64,000 nucleotides of DNA from the NCBI GenBank assembly GCA_934045075.1, contig OW203744.1, positions 4,241,501 through 4,305,500 of the forward strand, given 5' to 3'. The DNA comes from Yponomeuta sedellus (lineage: Eukaryota; Arthropoda; Insecta; Lepidoptera; Yponomeutidae). The position numbers were made by a program, and so were the translations under genes. Every line of letters starts with the position of its first letter. Positions within the stretch are counted from its first letter, which is position 1. The notes under the pieces are model-generated. The model had not been told where the DNA came from and did no database searches. It worked only from the letters and a program-made list of their open reading frames with translations. Positions 38,001 to 46,983 of the stretch are shown piece after piece.

Positions 38001-41000
38001 TACTTCAGCCAGATGTCGCTGGCTGTAATTAATACAGAGAATATTGTAAAAAGGTTCGAAATTTTGCTGATGCCGGTACTTGCCCGTTAGCTCAGTTGGG
38101 AGAGCGCTGGTACGGTTAGCCAGAGGTTGCGGGTTCGAGTCCCGGCGTGTGCGGAAGTTTTAGCCTCTAAATTGGTTTTTAAAATTGCACAGAAGATTTT
38201 ATGAAACCTGATAGTAAAATTACAAACCAGCTAGCAGTTTTTGTGTTTATTTCGTCAACTCGGCAACTACTTGGTACTTTTCTTAACAACTTTCCTGTCC
38301 AAGATATAATTCAATTCCAATTCCCTACGTCCACAGTTAGATAGTTGTATGTCCGAAGATGTAATGAAAGCGAATCAAAAGTGACTCATAAACTTGTTCC
38401 AATACACTCCTCTGAGTCTATGACTCTTTGACAGGGAAGTTGTTTAGCCATGATTGTGTTAGTCGTAAAGAAACATTTTTTTTACTGTAATTTATCATCT
38501 TTTTTATAGTATAGCTTCTTCAATGATCTTAAAACGTTAGAGACTAAAATTTACATTATTAGTGATATAGATTTTTGGGCAAATCTTCTATAATATAAAA
38601 ATGAATCGCTGAATGTGTTGGTAAGCGCAAATCTCGAGAGCAGCTGAACCGATTTCGCTAATTCTTTTTTTTGGATATTCCTTGAGTACGAGGATGGTTC
38701 TTACGGAGGGGAAAATAAAAAAAATAAAGTATTGACTGTTAGGCGGTACGAAGTGCGCTGGGTCAGCTAGTTCTCAATAAATATACTATAATTTGAAGGG
38801 CGGAGGTGGAGAAAGGGCGGCGGCAGAGTCTGGACGCGCTGCTTCACGACACCGGCGAGAAAGTCAAGGAGATGTTTCAAGGTGAGACTCTGTAACTGTT
38901 GGCACTCACGATACAATTTACCCCGTGTTTTTCTCTAGTTTTTCTTAACTAATTAATCTAATAAATTTCCCGATATCAACCCTTTGAATGTTGGCACGGC
39001 TGGGGTACGGGTCTCTTTCTGCATCGCAGGAAGGCTTGGCCATACTCCACCACGGGGGCCAAGTCCGGGTTTGTGGCGTATTCTAAGACAGTGGCGGGCT
39101 TAACTGTCAGAATCTATTAAGCCGCCCGTAAGGTCTCTGATGTGGCTTAACGACTGCCATTACAACAGCCGGCACCACATGCCTTGCGAAACACGGAAGA
39201 AGAAATGGCACTAGCGGCAGCCACGGGACGGTCACCCATCCAGTACCTGACCGGGCCTAGTGTTTCTCAAGTGATTGATTCCTATCACTCGTTTCCATTA
39301 GGCCACGAGCGCTTCTTTTCTTTGCCCCCGCACGCAAAATCGCGAGTCTTGCGTTTGTTTCTGCCCGTTTGTTGCACCTACTTATTTTTTCCTAGAGGGT
39401 GAAGAAAAATAGAGTGACCACCTCGGGACTTCCACTATTTCAAGCTCGACTGGTCTATACCTCGGTGGCGCAGAGGTTTGGCACGCCGACTGTAAAACCG
39501 AAGGTCTAACGGGTTCGATCTCCGGCCGGGTCAACCTAGGAAACGAAATTTTCTGGTTTGTCTCGGGTCTTGGATGTTATCTATGTATTTATTGTATTAA
39601 ATCTATCGTCGAGTTAGCACCTGTAACACAAGTCATTTAGTTGTACTTAGTATAGGGCTAACGAATTCTATGTAATATGTCCATGAATATTTATTAATAT
39701 TTGAATCCCTCGCTGCAGGATTTTACTCTTGAATCCTTCGCTTTCAAAGAAGCACTCGTTCAAAGAAACACTCGCCTTGAAAATAGTTCTTTGCTTGCTA
39801 GGTAAACAATCTACTATTTCTTTAAAATTATTGTGCGTCTAGAAGATATTGTTATTATGTTCACGGCTTCCTGGCCCGGCGTTCGCTTCCAGGCTTCCGG
39901 CCGACGCGAGTCGCCCATTAGCTCAGTTGGATAGAGCGGGTTCGAATCCCGGCATGGGTGGAATTTTTAGCCTCTAAATAGGTTTTTAAAATTGTCCTTA
40001 GCACGGGTTAGTGCATTAAAAATAAAAATAGTATAATCATGTGGGTACAGCGATATCATTCCGATGTAAAAACCTAACTGCAAAGTAGGTAGTCGGGGCT
40101 GTAAGTGATGCAATCTACTTCAGCCAGATGTCGCTGCCTGTACGTAATACAGAGAATAGTGTAGAGGTTCGAAATTTCACTGATGCCGGTGAGTCGCCCA
40201 TTAGCTCAGTTGGATAGAGCGCTGGCACGGATAGCCAGAGGTCGCGGGTTCGAATCCCGGCATGGGTGGAATTTTTAGCCACTAAATAGGTTTTTAAAGT
40301 TACAAAATACTGAATAAATACTCTTTTTATTGTTTGTTTGTTACGCTTTATTGCACAAAAAATTAAGATACAGAAAAACTTAAATAACAGATAAGTGTCG
40401 ATGTACAAAGGCGGACTTATTACAAAAGATTCTTCCACCCAGCCTAAGAAAGATTCATAATGTTCTGTCGTCCAGAAGTTATTATTATGACGTTCACGGT
40501 TTCCTCGCCGGCGTTCGCTTCCAGGCTTCCGGCCGACGCTTGGCTGTCCGCTGTTCTGCAAGCGGCGCGGATTGGAGTGATGTATAGCTTTAAGTCAGGC
40601 GCGATTTTAGCTTTATAAATTACAAAATACTTAATGGGATACTATAAGATACTCTTTTTATTCATTGTGTCGTCTAGGTGATCTGTGAAGATCGTGGCAG
40701 TCCCTGGTCTCTGCCTACCCCTCTGGGATACAGGCGTGAGGTTATGTATGAATGTGTCGTCTAGAAGTTGTTACAATTATTATGTTCACAACTTTCGGTC
40801 CGGTGTCCGCTTCGAGGCTTCCGGCCGACGCTTGGCTGTTCGCTGTTCCGCAAGCGGCGCGGATCAGCGTGATATGTAGCTATATTTCAGGCGTGATTTT
40901 GGCTTTTCTTTTCACTCGGATAATTCAAATGTTATAAACACTGAATTTTACTTTTTTTGCCATCATTGTGTCGTCTAGAAGTTATTATTAAGGATTCCGG

Positions 41001-43012
41001 CCGAAAACGGGCTTCTCGCATCCCTGTTCGAAGTGATAGAAACATTTATTTCAAACGCCATTTTATCTTAGTCCCGTGGAATTTAAAAGGTACAAAATAC
41101 TGAATAGATACCCCTTTGTAATCATTGTGTCGTCTGTAAGTTATTATTATGACATCCGGCGCCCGCTTCCAGGCTTCCGGCAGACGCCGGGCTTCTCGCT
41201 GTTCGGCGAGCGGCGCGGCACGGAGTGATGGAAATTTTTATTTCAACCGCCATTTTAAGTTATTCCCATGAATTTAAAAGTTATAAAATACTGAAGAGAT
41301 ACGCTTTTCAATCATTGTGTCGTCTAGAAGTAATTATAATGACATCCGGCGCCCGCTTCCAGGCTTCCGGCCGATGCCGGGCTTCTCGCTGTTCGGCGAG
41401 CGGCGCGGCACGGAGTGATGGAAAACTTTATTTCAACCGCCATTTTAAGTTATTCCCATGAATTTAAAAGTTATAAAATACTGAAGATATACGCTTTTTA
41501 ATCATTGTGTCGTCTAGAAGTTACTATTATGACATCCGGCGCCCGCTTCCAGGCTTCCGGCCGACGCCGGGCTTCTCGCTGTTCGGCGAGCGGCGCGGCT
41601 CGGAGTCGGCCCCCCGCACCCCGCGGCGCGCGCCCTCCCCCCGCGACGGCTCCTCCGCCAGCTCGGAGCGGTACTCCGACACCGACAGCCTGGCCAGGTC
41701 AGCCCTTCACTGCGCTCTTCTTCTTCTTCAGGCTATATTAGTCCACTGCTGCACGTAGCCCTCCCCTAATGAGCGCCATAGCGCAAGGTTGTGCCATCAT
41801 TGGGGGGCAATGCCCATAATCACTACGCTCGACACTTACGAAATAACTATTCTGACTCGCATATTACGTACTTACATATTGCGTAAGTATGTACATACGT
41901 GCAAATAGACCCATACGTACATAAAGATGGGCTGAAAATCAGCGCTGTGATGATGCATGCACTCACAGCACTAAGCTGAGCCTTTTTATCACATATGATA
42001 ATTGTCTCAAATTTTTTGTCATAGTTTTCATTAATGTTGTCTAATCTGTATGTGATGAATAAACATTTTTCAATATCAATTTTTAATCTAAAAATTATTG
42101 AAATTTGTACAAAAAAATTTAACCTGATTTTGTAGTCAGAAACCTGACCACGCAGTCGACAGCAGATCAAGCTACACAGTTTTATTGCAAATGTCCGTAA
42201 CGTAACTCCACTTACGTAAAAGCACTCGTACGTATAGGTTGACTTGCTGTCGACTGTATCATCAGGGGGGCGGAAATACCCGATTTCTGATTACATTACT
42301 CGACGACCGCTAACTTCCCTGCGACCTCGACCCACGGAATCAGCATCATCAACCCATTATGTGCCCACCGAGGGGCACGGGTCTCTTCCCTGAGGAAGGT
42401 ACGAGTATAGCCGATACTCCATCACGGGGGCTAGTTCGGATTGGTGGAGGCTTGCAAGACTAGTGGCTGGTCTTACTGACAGAAGTTTTCAACCCGCCCT
42501 AGGGCCTGCCGCTTGCCATCTATCGACGACAGCCTGCACCAACGGCTTAAAGTGCCTTGCAAAGCACGGGATCGCTCGGATTTTTTTTTTATTTTTCAGT
42601 TTGTGCCGAAAGGTAAACGCATCTTGGCTATACAGCCACGAGAACGCAGTGTGTACGATAGATGAGAGTTCTAAATTCAAACAGCACACCGTTTCATACC
42701 ACATTGCCGGTGCGCTCTTCGTTCCAAATTCAAAGAATGCGCCGGGAAGTGATTTTGGTTTTTCAGTCTTCGTAAATATGATACTTCGCGTGTTCTTTAT
42801 TCAAAAGTAATGATAATATTTCCGCGCAAAAGTAATGATATGTTTAAGATTAAACAATTATGCCCCCCTTCTGGCCACTGACCCCCTGTTCACTCTTTAA
42901 CAGTATGGAGATGCTGACAGATGATCAGATCGCCTCACTAATGCTGGACGCCCAGTTGGAAGCGGTGTGCGATCGGCTCGCCGGCGTTGGCGTCGACAAC
43001 AAGCGATATTGA
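22002..43012 (+). CDS. pcs: SH3BP5 / parcas homologue (Rab11 GEF family, coiled coil)
   Basis: Eleven exons: 22002-22052, 22654-22845, 24343-24417, 26867-26980 (or from 26825), 29170-29291, 34569-34762, 35023-35213, 37337-37503, 38799-38881, 41553-41697, 42904-43012 (stop TGA). The sum is 1443 nt, 480 residues (494 with the longer exon 4); all phases agree. Residues 12-240 match the SH3BP5 domain: LDPRVQIELERLNSATDEIN, KARPYYEARF, DPAWQEMLNHAT, AKSRPYFEEKARIN and ALRNLERISEDIH, which form a long antiparallel coiled coil. The second half is low-complexity Ser/Pro/Arg-rich (RSPRSPP, RTPRRAPSPR), ending in LTDDQIASLMLDAQLEAVCDRL. In animals SH3BP5/REI-1 proteins activate Rab11, and fly parcas restrains the Btk29A kinase; human SH3BP5 also binds JNK. 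Introns are packed with repeats, and three exon boundaries are tandemly duplicated (33.6, 39.8 and 43.0 kb). Untranslated exons upstream of 22002 were not identified. Confidence 0.93.
22888..23147. repeat. Direct plus inverted repeats after SH3BP5 exon 2
   Basis: A segment from ccttactgctaaaactgact to ggatgtcgttaac occurs at about 22897 and 22990; its first half returns inverted at 23103-23146 (atttcatgcagatagtcggt). Confidence 0.85.
23568..23705 (+). mobile_element. Family F SINE fragment
   Basis: The copy contains gtgggttcaattcctactgg followed by cctcactctggatgtttctt. It lies in intron 2 of the SH3BP5 gene. Confidence 0.65.
24826..25240 (+). mobile_element. Family A SINE dimer
   Basis: A partial tRNA-like unit (from the B box) plus tail is joined through the spacer to a full unit, ending at gcattaaaaataaaaatagt. 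Similar attatgatt motifs flank it. It lies in intron 3 of the SH3BP5 gene. Confidence 0.85.
25545..25663. mobile_element. MITE in SH3BP5 intron 3
   Basis: Ends acacgtgcggaaacgtcatt and aatgacagcctttccgcact pair; the centre is GC-rich (gccttcggctgcggctcggc). Confidence 0.6.
25680..25862. mobile_element. Family A SINE with inverted 5' part
   Basis: 25680-25718 is the tail on the minus strand (aacccgtgctaaggacaatt); 25720-25862 is the tRNA-like part on the plus strand with A box and B box. Confidence 0.75.
26170..26340 (+). mobile_element. Family A SINE
   Basis: The copy starts at ctgtacgtaatacagagaat and ends after aataggttgttaaaattgtc; an imperfect taattatca repeat flanks it. Confidence 0.82.
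26825..26980 (+). CDS. pcs: SH3BP5 exon 4 with two in-frame 3' splice sites
   Basis: Two acceptors open this exon: tattatcag at 26824 and gtcttccag at 26866. They lie 42 bp apart, so both keep the frame. The downstream one gives AREM-VFLAEQGLARL, which matches the usual family spacing (compare ..ETISLAEQRLL in vertebrates). The upstream one adds 14 residues (HLLSEYEPNALVFQ). I take the downstream site as canonical and the upstream one as a possible isoform. Confidence 0.75.
27605..28330. mobile_element. Composite inverted-repeat element
   Basis: ctgggcgcatgctgagacgc (27731) pairs with cgtctcagcatgcgcctagc (28128) and again with cgtctcagcacgcgcccagc (28298); a LINE scrap is nested at 28158. 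Confidence 0.5.
28382..28539. mobile_element. Family A SINE, inverted copy with 13-bp target duplication
   Basis: The perfect direct repeat aacaattaattga (28369-28381, 28540-28552) flanks a minus-strand tRNA-like part (28382-28480) joined to a plus-strand tail (from about 28482, aataggtttttaaatttg). One insertion thus carries both orientations. Confidence 0.92.
28555..28865 (+). mobile_element. Family B (5S-like) SINE
   Basis: Begins ttaagcagcagctacggtca then gaatgggtgactatcacgtg, the best match to a 5S promoter in the window, followed by the full body. Confidence 0.75.
29465..29640 (+). mobile_element. Family B SINE, 5'-truncated
   Basis: Begins at cgaggccttatgggcggctt and ends at gtggggacatacaaaggatt. 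It lies just after exon 5 of SH3BP5. Confidence 0.75.
29690..30065. repeat. Interspersed repeat, family I
   Basis: Contains gctaaaaagacaccaatgga and aacctaggtccaagaatcta. Related pieces lie at 16992-17100, 31935-32250, 34780-34815, 44690-44810, 45040-45160 and 45750-45800. Confidence 0.5.
30108..30222 (-). mobile_element. Fragment of the repeat at 17105
   Basis: Contains ggcctttttgcatctactta to acgctgtagtgcctgggaca, the reverse complement of the 3' part of the element at 17105. Confidence 0.65.
30729..30905. repeat. Long imperfect palindrome
   Basis: Arms gcattatttgctcaaactgt and acagtttgagcaaataatgc, with an inner pair gcagtcgggacccatta / taatgggtcccgactgc. It lies at the side of a LINE fragment. 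Confidence 0.8.
30910..31130 (-). mobile_element. LINE reverse-transcriptase C-terminal fragment
   Basis: The minus strand encodes FYNKIPEDILSLPESRFKKY then VKHTLCQKGYYNIKDYL, a signature of jockey/CR1-type LINE ORF2 ends. An AAT microsatellite lies near 31160. Confidence 0.75.
31455..31710 (+). repeat. Interspersed repeat, family C
   Basis: Contains gtccactgctggacgtagcc, ctaatgagcgccatagcgca and tggggatcgcagtttggtgg. Further copies lie at 41722-41830 (+) and 56640-56825 (-). Confidence 0.75.
31724..31829. mobile_element. Family A SINE, inverted copy with 13-bp target duplication
   Basis: The direct repeat aagtgtcatatta (31711-31723, 31830-31842) flanks a minus-strand tail and half tRNA, joined to the plus-strand end gcacgggttagtgcatt. 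Confidence 0.92.
32387..32745 (+). mobile_element. LINE reverse-transcriptase 3' end (RTE-like)
   Basis: The plus-strand reading gives DRSGLKEDVVTRIEKGMLRW continuing FGHVERMKE, a stop, then RLTKQIYIANVSGRAGEGRP and RRTYIDQIGDV. This is the typical C-terminal end of insect RTE-like LINE polyproteins, followed by the 3' end tgggatacaggcgtcgggtt. The internal stop shows it is dead. Confidence 0.8.
33599..34534 (+). repeat. Tandem array of 13 decoy exon-6 acceptor units
   Basis: Nine to ten nearly identical 73-bp units (33670-34325), preceded by one divergent unit (33599) and followed by three 69-bp units (34328-34534), run directly into the real exon 6 (acceptor AG at 34567-34568). Each unit contains catcttatctcatgtcag or a variant, followed by a copy of the first codons of exon 6. 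In the correct phase most units read RPYFEKK, against RPYFEEKA in the true exon. Units become more like the real boundary toward the 3' end. The array lies wholly in intron 5. Confidence 0.95.
34885..34972 (-). mobile_element. Family A SINE fragment in intron 6 of SH3BP5
   Basis: A minus-strand tRNA-like part (gaacccgcgacctctggcta) breaks off at ctcccaactgag, where a TA microsatellite begins. Confidence 0.8.
34973..35005. repeat. (TA)n microsatellite next to the exon 7 acceptor
   Basis: About 16 TA units end 17 bp before the exon 7 acceptor at 35022, leaving only cttcttatcttcctcag as pyrimidine tract. Confidence 0.95.
35770..36430 (+). repeat. Local direct duplication, copy 1
   Basis: cagctggaccaagaaggttg through cttattatgcaacagtatta matches 36655-36998; a family E SINE is inserted in this copy only. 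Confidence 0.8.
35895..36180 (-). mobile_element. Family E SINE
   Basis: Full minus-strand copy; the tRNA-like head is at 36098-36170 (gatcgaacccgagaccttcg). It interrupts the first copy of a local duplication. Confidence 0.85.
36655..36998 (+). repeat. Local direct duplication, copy 2
   Basis: caacgggaccaagaaggttg through cttattatgcaacagtatca. It lies in intron 7 of SH3BP5 and is followed at once by a family P palindrome. Confidence 0.8.
37014..37285 (-). mobile_element. Palindromic element, family P, reverse orientation
   Basis: Tail gaactaaaactttcgtaagc on the left, then two near-perfect arms. The 17-bp direct repeat aactgctattaattttt flanks it (36997-37013; 37286 on). It lies in intron 7, just before exon 8 of SH3BP5. 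Confidence 0.88.
37543..38192. mobile_element. Family A SINE split by a MITE
   Basis: 37543-37609 is a minus-strand SINE piece; about 37610-37880 is a different element with inverted ends; 37879-38192 is a full plus-strand SINE with A and B boxes. Confidence 0.75.
37610..37880. mobile_element. MITE with ends ccctaagccctg / cagggcttagga
   Basis: The inverted ends ccccctaagccctg and ccagggcttaggag bound an AT-rich core. A related element lies at 13234-13414. Confidence 0.6.
38587..38770 (+). mobile_element. Helitron-like element 28 bp before SH3BP5 exon 9
   Basis: Starts tctataatataaaaatgaat, ends gcgctgggtcagCTAG. It matches the copy at 5415. Confidence 0.65.
38985..39325 (-). mobile_element. 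Family B (5S-like) SINE
   Basis: Minus-strand copy, body at the left (ccaccacgggggccaagtcc), 5S-like part at about 39225-39290. It lies in intron 9 of SH3BP5. Confidence 0.75.
39455..39700 (+). mobile_element. tRNA-derived SINE, family E
   Basis: The head cctcggtggcgcagaggttt with acgggttcgatctccggccg is followed by a body with gtcttggatgttatctatgt and ends near gtccatgaatatttatt. Confidence 0.82.
39908..40297 (+). mobile_element. Family A SINE dimer inside a decoy exon-10 unit
   Basis: A first tRNA-like part with an internal deletion, its tail, the spacer, then a complete tRNA-like part with tail. It interrupts the first exon-10-like repeat. Confidence 0.9.
40678..40750 (+). mobile_element. 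LINE 3' end fragment
   Basis: Contains gatcgtggcagtccctggtc and ctgggatacaggcgtgaggt, identical in kind to the end of the LINE at 32387. Confidence 0.75.
41722..41830 (+). repeat. Interspersed repeat, family C (fragment)
   Basis: Contains gctatattagtccactgctg and ctaatgagcgccatagcgca; it starts 25 bp after exon 10 of SH3BP5. Confidence 0.75.
42335..42580 (-). mobile_element. Family B SINE, truncated
   Basis: Contains the body from acccattatgtgcccaccga to aaagcacgggatcgctcgga; the 5S-like part is lost. Confidence 0.7.
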
Positions 43013-43370
43013 GCCTTCTACACCGCTGCATAAGGTCTGTTATTGTGAGACTATCTGAGGCGAATTCGCGGCCGTCGCCGTGGTCAACAAGCGATATTAA
43101 GCCTTCAAACTGCAAGGCATAAGTTCTGTTATTTCAAGACAATTTCCGCGGCAAATTCGCAGGCGTTGACGCGGAGAATAAGGTAAATTAAGCCTTTAAT
43201 TCCGGGGCATGCTGTTTTTGTACGAGTACATCTGCTGTAATTTTTTGGGCTTTGGAGTACAAGGGTTATTGTACGTTCAACTCCAGGACGTAAGGTCTGT
43301 TATTTTGAGACACACACCACTGAGAACGAGCTATATTGAACCTTTAACTACGGTAAATAAGGTTTTATTT
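42979..43370 (+). repeat. Degenerate tandem copies of the end of the last SH3BP5 exon
   Basis: The segment around the stop codon (acaacaagcgatattgagcc) recurs downstream with acaagcgatattaagcc at about 43087, then weaker copies near 43175 and 43335, each linked to an aaggtctgttatt-like stretch. Unit length is about 90-120 bp. The copies lie in the probable 3' UTR, so they may be transcribed. Confidence 0.7.
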
Positions 43371-43714
43371 TGCTTTACAAAGGTCAAGTTCGTACCGAGA
43401 CCTCAAAGTTCAGTGACCCTGAAGTTGGTGATGACGTTTGATTTCATTATTGATTTGCAACAGGATAAAATTAGGTACTTGATTTTTTACGAATTATTTG
43501 CTAATGAAGTGAGAATTGGCTTCTTCTGAAGTATCAAAATACATATTTTGATACTTCAGAAACGTCAAATAGGTTAACTCGATACAGCTCCGTAATAGAA
43601 GAGGTAGGCCTAGATTCTGCTAAATAATTGTGGTGCAATGACTATTGCAAGAACGTGGCCATTTTATTTCGTTGCTGCTTCAAGTCTGCGCGAGCGCATA
43701 CATCGAACTGGGAT

Positions 43715-44080
43715 ATCAACCCTTGTATGTCCCCACTGCTGGGGAACGGGTATCTTCCTGCATCGCAGGAAGGTTAGGCCATACTCCACCACGGGGGCCA
43801 AGTCCGGGTTGGTGGAGGATTGTAAGCCAGTGGCAGGCCTTACTGTCAGAAGTTATCAAGTCGCCCATAAGGCCTCTGACATGGCTTAACGACTGCCATT
43901 ACATGACAGCCGGCACCAACGGCTTAACTTGCCTGGGGAAGCACGGAAACGCTCGGGAAAACGTCACTAGCGGTAGTCACGGGACAGTCACCCATCGTGC
44001 ACCTGACCGCGCCTGTTATTGCTTAACTTAAGTGTTTGCTTCCAATCACTCGGTTCGACTAGGCCACGAGCGCTTCGAAC
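43715..44080 (-). mobile_element. Family B (5S-like) SINE, near full length
   Basis: Runs from tatcaacccttgtatgtccc to ctaggccacgagcgcttcg, including the 5S-like block (ggtcaggtgcacgatgggtg on the minus strand). Confidence 0.78.
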
Positions 44081-44814
44081 TTACAAGGCGTCAATGGTAC
44101 GAAAAAGACGTCACGTGTTCCGACCATGTCTCTGTCATGGTATAGTCTGTTAGCTTTTAGAATATACCTCGGCTACTGTCGGACAGAATCGAATATATTC
44201 GTGTAATAGAAATATCGGAACTAATATGACGATTAACTTTTACATAACTTTTCAAAATAGTGAACAAAAGCTTTATACAGAGCAGGAAGTAGTATTACAC
44301 TCGTGTGCTGTCGGCGAAAACCGAAGCCTACTCTAGAGCCCGAGGCATATTATAAAAGCTAACAGACTATACCATAGTACTAACAGAATCGAGGCCAGCC
44401 TCGAGCTAAGTGATAATGTACCTTAAATATAAGCTGAGTAAGGCATACATTGTCTGATAAGAGGAAGGAATCTCTGATTGAGCTACGTGTAAGTCACAAA
44501 TTACTATAATTTATCGTAAGTTGAAAAACCACAATTCTCAAAGCATTACAAGGGATATAACGCCTTTATGTATAAATAAATGTATGTTTATAAGGCCTCA
44601 ATAGTTTGTATCGAAAGTTTAACAAAAAATAGTACCGTTTTGTGTTGTTGGAATTTAACTTTATATGAAGAGAGGCGGTATAAGGTGCTTCGGGGTGCTT
44701 ACTGGCGCCACCAAAGGAATAAAAATCATAATATCTGTGATATCTCTCGATCTGTAGTGCAGGTTAGCACCCCAAAGCGCCTTAAGGCCCAGTGCTAGCG
44801 CCACCAATGAAAAA

Positions 44815-44985
44815 AAATATATAATAAATATTCATGGACATATTACACAGATCTCGTTAGCCCTATACTAAGTAGAACTAAATGACTTGTGTTATAGGTG
44901 CTAACTCGACGGTAGATTTAATACAATAAATACATAGATAACATCCAAGACCCGAGACAAACTAGAAAAGTTCGTTTCCTAGTTT
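44815..44985 (-). mobile_element. Family E SINE, 5'-truncated
   Basis: Contains the body from ataaatattcatggacatat to gttcgtttcctag; the tRNA-like head is missing. Confidence 0.8.
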
Positions 44986-45269
44986 TGAAAAAGTAAACAT
45001 CATAAATGCCAATAAATCAGTAGGTATTTTCACGACCTAAAAAAAACCTAAGTCCAAGGATCTAGGACTTTAAAGTAGTTCTTCCAGCGGTAGTTGATCG
45101 TAGGTTCTAAAATTAGTTATCTCAGTGGTTAAGATATATGATGGAATTTCGACTGTGATCTGGCAATACCTCCTATCTCATTTTTATGGACAAACAAAAC
45201 ACTAAACTTTTTGTCTTCATTGCGTCATAAAGCCGAGCTTTACCGAGCGTTATTGTTAGATATTGACAT

Positions 45270-45584
45270 TTTTAAATTTGTCCTTAGCACGGGTTAGTGC
45301 ATTGAAAATAAAAATAGTATAATCATGTGGGTACAGTGATATCGTTCCGATGTAAAACCTAACTGCAAAGTAGGTAGTCGGGGCTGTAAGTGATGCAATT
45401 TGCTTAAGTCAGATGTCGCTGCCTGTACGTAATGCAGGGAATAGTGTAAAGAGGTTCGAAATTTCACTGATGCCGGTGAGTCGCCCATTGGCTCAATTGG
45501 TAGAGCGCTGGCACGGATAGCCAGAGGTTGCGGGTTCGAATCCCAGCATGGGTGAAATTTTTAGCCTCTAAATAGGTTTTTAAA
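45270..45584 (+). mobile_element. Family A SINE, full unit, with 12-bp target duplication
   Basis: The direct repeat agatattgacat (45258-45269, 45585-45596) defines exact ends. The 315-bp unit begins tttttaaatttgtcc and ends aataggtttttaaa. Confidence 0.93.
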
Positions 45585-45799
45585 AGATATTGACATGTTT
45601 AAAAATTCACACGTAAATTGACTTCATTCAACTTCTCGTATCGTATTTGCCTATGGAATATAAAACATGTTCTTGGCATCACTGTAAAGTTGACAAATTA
45701 GAGATGGGATGTATTGCCAGATAACAGTCGATGTGTTTTGAAAAAACCTATTGTAAAACAAATTATGATTTTTATTCCATTGGTGGAGCTTGCACTGCG

Positions 45800-46980
45800 T
45801 AGCGCCTTGATTCACAACATGCCCAGTTAACGTAGCATCTCAAGAAACATACATATTATGACATAGCTAGTCCTTAAATACTTGCCTAAAAAGTTATTAA
45901 GTAATAGAAATATTTTTATTAGCAATAATTACCCAATTAAATACATGTAATAACGTCTCACATATCAATCGTTTAAAATAAATCGGAAATTCATGACACC
46001 AAGAAGCATTGTAGAAATCGAATATATCCAAACTTATTCGTATGTCGTGTGCCGATGTACGTTCGCGGTCTAAAAATGTTTATCAGTTTTCAAATTAGAT
46101 TCTTTAGCACACTGTAAAGTCTAAAATGCTATATCTAGGTACGTATTACTTTTTAATAGTTGTAGCATCGATTCTAACAAAAAGAGTATTTATGACGTTT
46201 TGATGATGAATCTCTTTATTTAAAAGTTGACATAATTTAATTTTTACAATGACATCAAAAATACTAGGATTGAAATAATAGAAATTGATTGTAAAACCAT
46301 GAATCTCTATTGCTTCTTCTATGCTCTATGCCTAATCGAATCACGTAATATCATCGACCATGTGACATAGATTTGTGCATGCAATTACCAACCTTAAGGT
46401 GGTAAACATTTTCAGACCGCAAGTGTAGGTACTTACTTAATAAGTAGTATGATACTCTATAATTGACGATATTGTGATGTCGTCGTCTATTAAATATAAA
46501 GTATTTATTAATATTATAATAGAAATTATGCTGCCTTAACGAAAAATATTAATAATTTACATCTGGCCATGATAAACGCTGTAAAAAATAATATTATTAT
46601 TTAATAAATTTAAAACAATTGAGTAAAATAATTGAGTAAAATAAGTCGCAATAAATGTTAATCAAAATTATGGATAAAAAAAAATACTAGTTAATGAATG
46701 AACAGCGGAAAAAACAGTTGAATGTCGCTAATTTTTGTGTGTAAATTTAGTTTTAGTTAGTTTTACCAGACTTATTTGTTGAAACACGTTTCCCTGAAAC
46801 ACTCCTCAGATGCAGTTTAAACTGTCTGTGTGTAGCGAACTCCTCGCTGTTTTTAGGTTGCTCATCTCGGATTGATAAGATAAGTAAGTTGAATAAGTCA
46901 GATTGATGTTCGTTTCAAAGTATTATTAGCGTTTTAATATGAACGGAAATCTCAAAACCATTTCGAAAATTTTGCTTTCT
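45800..46980. other. AT-rich DNA without recognisable features
   Basis: I see no exon, RNA gene or clear repeat here. Confidence 0.6.
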
Positions 46981-46983
46981 ACA

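Larger units (their letters stand above)
39842..41514 (+). repeat. Tandem partial copies of SH3BP5 exon 10 with its acceptor
   Basis: Copies of cgcttccag followed by the start of exon 10 end their AG at 39892, 40524, 40816 (acceptor mutated to gag), 41172 and 41362; a further copy near 40985-41035 has lost the acceptor. The last two and the true exon (AG 41552) are spaced exactly 190 bp. Each unit also carries a shared intron part with tcattgtgtcgtctagaagt. Intact decoys read FRPTPGFSLFGERRGTE in phase and then hit TGA. The first unit is split by a SINE dimer, the third gap by a LINE tail (40678-40750). Confidence 0.9.

Noticed and set aside
41225..41758. Separate small genes in the exon 10 repeats
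   Set aside because: They are duplicated exon starts of SH3BP5, read partly in the wrong frame.
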